Below are positions 58,960 to 64,000 of a DNA stretch of 64,000 bases, in pieces. The first letter of the stretch is position 1. The number at the start of each line of letters is the position of its first letter. The position numbers and the translations under genes were made by a program. The notes under the pieces were generated by a model. It ran no database searches. It saw only the letters and a program-made list of their open reading frames with translations, and was not told the DNA's origin. This DNA comes from Flavobacteriaceae bacterium (GTDB taxonomy: Bacteria > Bacteroidota > Bacteroidia > Flavobacteriales > Flavobacteriaceae): positions 1 through 64,000 of the forward strand of contig JAGKWW010000008.1 of assembly GCA_021151665.1 (NCBI GenBank), given 5' to 3'.

Positions 58960-59286
58960 TTAATGCGACACCGCCTTAAGCCCGATAATCGACGCGATAA
59001 GGGTAGTCAGGAAAAAAAGCCTCCAAAAATCTGATGGCTCTTTAAAAACAAAGATGCCAACCAACACAGTACCTACTGCCCCTACGCCTGTCCAGACCGC
59101 ATAGGCCGTTCCGATGGGCAGTGTTTGTGTTGCTTTGTAAAGCAGTACCATACTGATGGTAAGGCACACAAAAAATCCGCCCATCCACATATTAGACACT
59201 GCGCCGGTGGTTTCTTTTGCCTTGCCCAGGCAGGAAGCAAACCCAACTTCAAAGAAGCCTGCAATGATAAGGAGTATCCAGTTCAT
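58960..59286 (-). CDS. small multidrug resistance family exporter, SugE/Gdx type
   Basis: A 108-residue protein with four membrane helices and the essential Glu13 (AGFFEVGFAS). The sequence LPIGTAYAVWTGVGAVG and the ending IIGLKAVSH match the SugE/Gdx branch, whose members export guanidinium, more than the EmrE drug branch. The leader before the start is only about 10 bases, so a guanidine riboswitch is excluded. A functional SMR pump needs antiparallel dimers. Confidence 0.85.
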   Translation of the reverse strand: MNWILLIIAGFFEVGFASCLGKAKETTGAVSNMWMGGFFVCLTISMVLLYKATQTLPIGTAYAVWTGVGAVGTVLVGIFVFKEPSDFWRLFFLTTLIASIIGLKAVSH

Positions 59287-59300
59287 ATCTCAGTTTTTTA

Positions 59301-59308
59301 CAAAGATA
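59301..59308 (-). promoter_or_regulatory. -7 element of the SMR gene
   Basis: TATCTTTG on the minus strand, full match to TAnnTTTG, 15 bases before the start. Confidence 0.6.
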
Positions 59309-59391
59309 TGGCTCTTCAAACAACTAAGCGTTAAAATTCAGATTCCCGTACAATTCCGATTTCCGGTATTAACATTTTTATCGGTTTTTAC

Positions 59392-59399
59392 TACATTTG
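59392..59399 (+). promoter_or_regulatory. -7 element of asnS
   Basis: TACATTTG, full match to TAnnTTTG, 58 bases before the ATG at 59458. Confidence 0.55.
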
Positions 59400-59457
59400 C
59401 AGGCATTTGCATTTTGGGCAGGACCGCCCGTATGTCAACTTTAATATAAACAGTAAA

Positions 59458-60891
59458 ATGAAGCACACAAAAGTAAAAGACCTGCTGAACAGCACGAGGG
59501 CTATTGACGAAGTTTATGTAAAAGGATGGGTAAGGACATTCCGTAATAATCAGTTTATTGCGCTGAATGACGGTTCTGTGATACACAATATACAGTGTGT
59601 GGTAGATTTTGAAAATACGCCGGCAGAAACGCTAAAGCGTATTACCACCGGTGCCGCCGTAGCGCTTAAGGGTGCTTTGGTAGAAAGCCGCGGCTCAGGC
59701 CAGAAATATGAAGTGCAGGTTACGAGCCTTGAAATACTTGGCGACTCCGATCCGGAGAAATTCCCGATGCAGCCTAAAAAGCACTCTCTGGAGTTCCTTC
59801 GTGAAAATGCCCACCTAAGGGTACGCACCAATGTATTCGGTGCTATTATGAGGGTACGGTCAGTGCTTTCCTTTGCTATACACCAATACTTTCAGGAGAA
59901 AGGATTTGTATACGTTAATACGCCAATCATAACCGGTAGCGATGCCGAGGGTGCAGGCGAAATGTTTCAGGTAACGTCGTTCCCTGTGGGCAATCCGCCG
60001 CTAAATGAAGAAGGTAAAATAGACTACAAGCAGGATTTCTTTGGGAAGGAAACCAACCTTACCGTATCGGGCCAGCTGGAAGCCGAAACCTATGCCATGG
60101 CACTGGGCCAGGTGTACACATTTGGGCCAACCTTCCGTGCAGAAAACTCCAACACCAGCCGCCACCTTGCCGAGTTCTGGATGGTGGAGCCAGAGGTTGC
60201 GTTCAACGACCTAGATGCCAACATGGACCTTGCCGAAGATTTCATTCAGTATGTGATCAAATATGCGATGGACCGTTGCGAGGACGACCTGAAGTTCCTC
60301 GACCAGCGCCTTGCCGACGAAGAGAAGCAAAAGCCGATGGCCGAGCGCAGTGAAATGGGATTGCTTGAAAAGCTCCAGTTTGTGCTTGAGAACAATTTTA
60401 AGCGCGTAAGCTATACCGAAGCTATCGATATCCTGAAAAACAGCAAGCCGAACAAGAATAAAAAGTTCAACTACATCATAGAAGAATGGGGTGCCGACCT
60501 GCAAAGTGAGCACGAGCGCTACCTGGTAGAAAAGCACTTTAAGAGCCCGGTGATCCTTTTTGATTACCCTGCAAAAATCAAAGCTTTCTACATGAGGCTG
60601 AATGATGACAACAAAACCGTTCGCGCCATGGATATCCTTTTCCCGGGTATTGGTGAAATCGTTGGCGGATCGCAAAGGGAAGAACGCCTGGATGTGCTGC
60701 AACAAAAGATATCCGACCTCGGCATTGATGAAAAAGAGCTATGGTGGTACCTTGATACCCGCCGTTTTGGTACGGCAGTGCACAGCGGCTTTGGCCTGGG
60801 CTTCGAAAGGCTGGTGCTGTTTGTTACCGGTATGGGCAACATCCGCGATGTCATTCCTTTCCCGAGGACACCGCAGAACGCAGAGTTTTAA
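59458..60891 (+). CDS. asnS: asparaginyl-tRNA synthetase
   Basis: A 477-residue class IIb synthetase. It has an N-terminal OB-fold anticodon domain (VKGWVRTFRNN), motif 2 (FRAENSNTSRHLAEFWMVEPE) and motif 3 (GFGLGFERL). The start at 59458 fits the family; the frame is open 51 bases upstream without matching residues. The insertion of about 90 residues between motifs 2 and 3 is normal for the AsnRS of this phylum as far as I know. Confidence 0.96.
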   Translation: MKHTKVKDLLNSTRAIDEVYVKGWVRTFRNNQFIALNDGSVIHNIQCVVDFENTPAETLKRITTGAAVALKGALVESRGSGQKYEVQVTSLEILGDSDPEKFPMQPKKHSLEFLRENAHLRVRTNVFGAIMRVRSVLSFAIHQYFQEKGFVYVNTPIITGSDAEGAGEMFQVTSFPVGNPPLNEEGKIDYKQDFFGKETNLTVSGQLEAETYAMALGQVYTFGPTFRAENSNTSRHLAEFWMVEPEVAFNDLDANMDLAEDFIQYVIKYAMDRCEDDLKFLDQRLADEEKQKPMAERSEMGLLEKLQFVLENNFKRVSYTEAIDILKNSKPNKNKKFNYIIEEWGADLQSEHERYLVEKHFKSPVILFDYPAKIKAFYMRLNDDNKTVRAMDILFPGIGEIVGGSQREERLDVLQQKISDLGIDEKELWWYLDTRRFGTAVHSGFGLGFERLVLFVTGMGNIRDVIPFPRTPQNAEF

Positions 60892-60897
60892 ATACAG

Positions 60898-60919
60898 CCT
60901 CCCTTCGGGGAGGTTTTTT
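60898..60919 (+). terminator. terminator of asnS
   Basis: 6-bp GC-rich stem (CCTCCC with GGGAGG), TTCG tetraloop, T6. Confidence 0.88.
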
Positions 60920-60933
60920 ATTATATTCGCCGC

Positions 60934-61731
60934 ATGATGATAAAAAAAAGTTTCCTCATAATGTTGGCTATCGGCACGTTGATAGCCTGCAGTCAAAAGC
61001 ACACCAAACCCTCCCCAGCAAATTCGGAAATACAGTCGCAAGCGAAAGTTAATGACAACATGTTTAATACTTCTAATGCAATAAAAGTGGGCTATCAGGA
61101 TGAATATAATAAACTTCCAACGATCACCCTAGATTCTATATCAGAAAGCGAGTTCGTGGCGGCCTATCAACCGCAGGTAATCGATTCGGTAATAAGAGAT
61201 TCAGACAAAGAACATTTTTACATTACCACAGTCCTTGGCCGGCAAGCCTTCCTTAAATATGACGACAGGAACAACGGCAAAAGCTGGTTTGGATATGAGT
61301 ACGTTGGTTATTATCAGGCTATCAACCTGTATGCCGTTACCAATAATGTCACTTCACAAGACTTACTAGGGTTTGGGAGTATGGAACTTATCAATGCTAA
61401 CACAGGAATAACCTACGAACTCATTTCGCTTGTGGGAGATTCCGCTGTCGATACACCGGTATTGTCGCCCGACAAAAACTATTTCTTATACTTTCAAAAT
61501 TCCGATTTCGAAACGACCAACTCGGAAATCTGTATCCTAAAGATTGATAATGCTGGTTCTCCTGAAAAATACCTGCAGCCTGTCGTAAGTCACCGTTCAG
61601 ATCATTTTTTGGTTGATAAGATTTGCTGGGGAAAGAATCGGGACATTTACATTAAGGGATACAGTCAAGCTTATAATAACGAAAGCGAGCAGTGGATCAG
61701 GACCTATAAGTTCTTTCATGGCCATTGGTAA
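60934..61731 (+). CDS. lipoprotein of unknown function
   Basis: A 265-residue lipoprotein with lipobox LIAC (Cys19 from the first ATG; a second ATG at 60937 is equally possible). The body has beta-rich segments (VIDSVIRDSDKEHFYITTVLG, SPDKNYFLYFQNSD) that suggest a partial propeller-like fold. I recognise no family. The codon use is AT-rich. It lies alone between asnS and rpoN. Confidence 0.65.
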   Translation: MMIKKSFLIMLAIGTLIACSQKHTKPSPANSEIQSQAKVNDNMFNTSNAIKVGYQDEYNKLPTITLDSISESEFVAAYQPQVIDSVIRDSDKEHFYITTVLGRQAFLKYDDRNNGKSWFGYEYVGYYQAINLYAVTNNVTSQDLLGFGSMELINANTGITYELISLVGDSAVDTPVLSPDKNYFLYFQNSDFETTNSEICILKIDNAGSPEKYLQPVVSHRSDHFLVDKICWGKNRDIYIKGYSQAYNNESEQWIRTYKFFHGHW

Positions 61732-61829
61732 ACTGCTGTGCGACCGCGGAACATAATTTTATCCAAAAACGCATCAACTATTATGCCCGATTTTTGTAAT
61801 TTTATCCTGTACAAAAGTCGGATCATACT

Positions 61830-63299
61830 ATGCTCAAGCAGAATTTACAGTTAAAACTTTCGCAGAAACTTTCACCGCAGCAGATACAGCTCATGAAGCT
61901 GATCCAGCTGCCTACACAGGCATTTGAGCAGCGCCTGAAGGAGGAAATGGTAGAAAACCCTGCCCTCGAAACAGGGAAGGAAGATGAATACGAAAGTGGT
62001 GACGAATATGGCGATGAAAGCTATGATGATTATGATGATTACGAGGGCGACCGTATTGAAGCTGATGAAATAAACATCGACGAATACCTGAGCGACGACG
62101 AGATACCGGGCTACAAGCTGCAGGCAAATAATTACAGCGATGACGATGAGGAGCGGACTATGCCCTTTGCGGCTCCCGTAAGCTTCCACCAAAACCTCAT
62201 CGACCAGCTGAATACTTTTATCCTGGCCGACAATGAACGTGATATTGCCGAATTCCTTGTGGGGAGCATCGATGATATGGGCTACATCCGCCGGAGCATT
62301 CCCGATATCGTTGACGATATGGCGTTTACGCAGGGCATTTACACCGATGAGGCTACAGTAGAGCGAATCCTGCATATTATCCATGAGCTGGAACCTGCCG
62401 GGGTTGGCGCGCGCGACCTCCAGGAATGCCTTTTGCTTCAGTTAAAACATAAAACTCCGACAGCCTCTATTGAGTTAGCCATAGATATACTGGAGCACCA
62501 GTTCGATGCCTTTACCAAAAAGCATTATGACAAACTTCTGCAGAAATACGATATTAATCAGGACCAGCTTCGTAAAGCAATAGATGAGATCGAAAAGCTT
62601 AACCCGAAACCGGGAGGGGCTTATGACAGTTCTTCTTCAAAAGCGGTAGAGCATGTTGTACCCGACTTCACTATTAAAATAGTTGATGGGGAACTGGAAC
62701 TTTCGCTGAATGGGCGAAATGCACCTGAACTTCACATCTCTAAAGATTACCAGGAGATGCTTCAGAGCTATAAAGTTTCACGGGATAAGTCGACCGCACA
62801 AAAGGATGCCGTGCAGTTCATTAAGCAAAAACTGGACAGCGCCAAGTGGTTTATCGATGCCATACGCCAACGCCAGGAAACACTTTTTGTCACTATGAAT
62901 GCCATTATGCATTACCAGGAAGAATACTTCCTTGACGGAGATGAAGCGAAGCTAAAGCCAATGATCCTGAAAGATATCGCAGATATGGTAGGGCTCGACA
63001 TATCTACGGTTTCCCGTGTGGCCAACAGCAAGTATGTGGAAACGCCATACGGGACAAAACTCATTAAGGAATTTTTCTCGGAGGCGATGAAGAACGATCA
63101 GGGCGAGGATGTTTCTACCATCGAAATCAAAAAGATACTGAAAACTGTCATAGAAGAAGAAGACAAGCGCAAACCGTTGCCCGACGACAAGCTCGCCGAT
63201 ATACTCAAAGATAAAGGCTATCCTATTGCACGCCGCACGATTGCAAAATATCGCGAGCAGCTGGATATACCGGTAGCACGCATGCGTAAGAAAATCTGA
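61830..63299 (+). CDS. rpoN: RNA polymerase sigma-54 factor
   Basis: A 489-residue sigma-54. Region I is the N-terminal QxLxL-rich segment (LKQNLQLKLSQKLSPQQIQLMKL). A strongly acidic linker rich in Asp, Glu and Tyr fills about 50-105, followed by the core-binding region, a DNA-binding region and the RpoN box ARRTIAKYR at 467-475. It needs an AAA+ activator for open-complex formation; no such activator is in the window. It overlaps nothing, and the next gene starts 2 bases after. Confidence 0.96.
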   Translation: MLKQNLQLKLSQKLSPQQIQLMKLIQLPTQAFEQRLKEEMVENPALETGKEDEYESGDEYGDESYDDYDDYEGDRIEADEINIDEYLSDDEIPGYKLQANNYSDDDEERTMPFAAPVSFHQNLIDQLNTFILADNERDIAEFLVGSIDDMGYIRRSIPDIVDDMAFTQGIYTDEATVERILHIIHELEPAGVGARDLQECLLLQLKHKTPTASIELAIDILEHQFDAFTKKHYDKLLQKYDINQDQLRKAIDEIEKLNPKPGGAYDSSSSKAVEHVVPDFTIKIVDGELELSLNGRNAPELHISKDYQEMLQSYKVSRDKSTAQKDAVQFIKQKLDSAKWFIDAIRQRQETLFVTMNAIMHYQEEYFLDGDEAKLKPMILKDIADMVGLDISTVSRVANSKYVETPYGTKLIKEFFSEAMKNDQGEDVSTIEIKKILKTVIEEEDKRKPLPDDKLADILKDKGYPIARRTIAKYREQLDIPVARMRKKI

Positions 63300-63301
63300 G
63301 G

Positions 63302-63919
63302 ATGAAAAGGTTCCTGACATTCTTCTCTTACGTCTTCCATCCACTGTTCACGCCTTCGTATGCCAGCGCATTGTATTTTGCACTGACACGTAACTTTTTC
63401 TATCCACAGGAAATCTACCTTGTATTTGTACAGGTGTTTATTGTTACTGTGCTTCTGCCGGTATCGATATTTTTCCTGCTGCGCTCGCTTGGGCTCATGC
63501 GCTCATCAGTTGCCATCGAAAATAAAGAACGACGACTTCCGCTCGCTTTTTATGCGCTGCTTTTATTTGTTCTGCTAAAGCATAGCTTTAGTGTGACCGT
63601 GATCACAGAGCTTTATTATTTCTTTCTGGGAATCCTGATCAGTACCGTTGCGGCCTTGCTGCTGGTATTATTCCGGCAAAAGGGCAGCCTTCACGTCATG
63701 GGAGTTTCAGCGCTTACCGTATATAGCTTCAGCCTTGCTGCCTATTATGAAGTAAACCTCCTGCCGCTCGTCGCCATCATGGTGTTTGCAACCGGCGCCG
63801 TGGCATCCTCACGCATGTATTCCGGTAATCATTCGTTAGGCGAAGTAACATTAGGTGCTTTGCTGGGCATTCTTCCGCAACTGGTTTTATGGCCGGTCTG
63901 GCTGCTGCCTGCTTTATAG
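63302..63919 (+). CDS. PAP2-like membrane protein
   Basis: A 205-residue membrane protein with about six helices. The segment SSRMYSGNHSLGEVTLGALLG near the end resembles the last PAP2 phosphatase motif (SRxxxxxHxxxD), with Ser-Arg and the His in place, but the first KxxxxxxRP motif is not obvious. It follows rpoN by 2 bases, as in other flavobacteria. Enzymatic activity is uncertain. Its stop overlaps the stop of the convergent gene. Confidence 0.65.
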   Translation: MKRFLTFFSYVFHPLFTPSYASALYFALTRNFFYPQEIYLVFVQVFIVTVLLPVSIFFLLRSLGLMRSSVAIENKERRLPLAFYALLLFVLLKHSFSVTVITELYYFFLGILISTVAALLLVLFRQKGSLHVMGVSALTVYSFSLAAYYEVNLLPLVAIMVFATGAVASSRMYSGNHSLGEVTLGALLGILPQLVLWPVWLLPAL

Positions 63920-64000
63920 GATGTAGAACATAAGGCCAAGGTTCAGCGAATGCAGCCCGACCTTTTGACCATTATCAAGTACGGCCGTATTTTTATAGAG
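63914..64000 (-). CDS. C-terminus of an outer-membrane barrel protein (partial)
   Basis: The last 28 codons of a minus-strand gene that continues beyond the window. The residues alternate polar and hydrophobic and end in LHSLNLGLMFYIL, the pattern of a final outer-membrane beta strand with a terminal hydrophobic residue. The rest of the protein is not visible. Its stop overlaps the stop codon of the PAP2-like gene. Confidence 0.6.
   Translation of the reverse strand, partial: LYKNTAVLDNGQKVGLHSLNLGLMFYIL

Noticed and set aside
59287..59340. Guanidine riboswitch before the SugE/Gdx-like gene
   Set aside because: The -7 element at 59301 leaves a leader of only about 10 bases.
61872..62384. 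170-residue minus-strand open frame in rpoN
   Set aside because: Antisense to the acidic repeats of rpoN; the hydrophobic Ile/Val runs are the complement of Asp/Glu codons.

Overview
The window comes from a member of the Bacteroidota, most probably a Flavobacterium-like Flavobacteriaceae. Evidence: secreted proteins ending in type IX secretion (T9SS) type A sorting domains, DUF4271, DUF4296, DUF3098 and DUF5686 proteins, promoter elements of the TAnnTTTG type, very few Shine-Dalgarno sequences, and conserved flavobacterial blocks (leuS-ftsX-DUF3098-uppP-truB, pyrH-frr, GT2-pyrC-DUF4296, asnS...rpoN). I found no tRNA, rRNA, CRISPR array, insertion sequence or integrase. No gap between genes exceeds about 220 bases.

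Layout. 0-1.4 kb: secreted M43 metalloprotease. 1.4-7.6 kb: a tightly packed seven-gene minus-strand operon that joins polyamine synthesis (SpeD, and a membrane-fused SpeE) to DUF4178 and DUF350 membrane proteins, a Tat-exported amine-oxidase-like lipoprotein and a His-containing membrane protein. This is the best candidate for an incompletely described system. 7.6-12.3 kb: ferredoxin, ferredoxin-NADP reductase, Nfu/Mrp iron-sulfur carriers, an alkyltransferase-like protein, LysE, TrmB. 12.4-15.2 kb: glycosyltransferase and a PhoR/PhoB-like two-component system. 15.3-19.5 kb: a TonB-dependent receptor and a beta-helix-like lipoprotein. Both promoters carry TAAC motifs on an exact 11-bp lattice, with the last motif 25 bp upstream of the -7 box in each case, so the neighbouring response regulator probably controls both. 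19.7-27.5 kb: T9SS cargo region (a lone sorting domain, an adhesin-like protein, a fibre-like protein plus a large M43 protease, a lamin-tail protein). 27.6-38.7 kb: mostly core genes (LuxE-like, tyrS, epimerase, DUF4296, pyrC, GT2, DUF4271, hemD-like, pckA, DUF423, saccharopine dehydrogenase-like).

38.8-44.0 kb: a potassium module in which a short KdpD and KdpE precede the Kup potassium transporter and an outer-membrane porin, with no kdpFABC. An 11-bp repeat, perfect upstream of kup and imperfect upstream of kdpD, looks like the KdpE site. 44.0-46.2 kb: Lrp regulator, a 54-residue membrane peptide, YugP-like protease, outer-membrane protein. 46.3-53 kb: leuS with an AT-rich inserted segment, then ftsX, DUF3098, uppP, truB and a YiiX-like hydrolase. 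53-64 kb: thioredoxin-like protein, patatin, pyrH, frr, DUF5686 protein, lipoproteins, an SMR exporter, asnS, rpoN, a PAP2-like membrane protein, and the C-terminus of an outer-membrane barrel running off the end.

Short tandem repeats (7-, 8- and 12-mers) lie just upstream of several start codons. One heptamer family (AACCYGA) precedes two unrelated genes in the same orientation. Gene identities rest on reading motifs in the translations; no database search was run.
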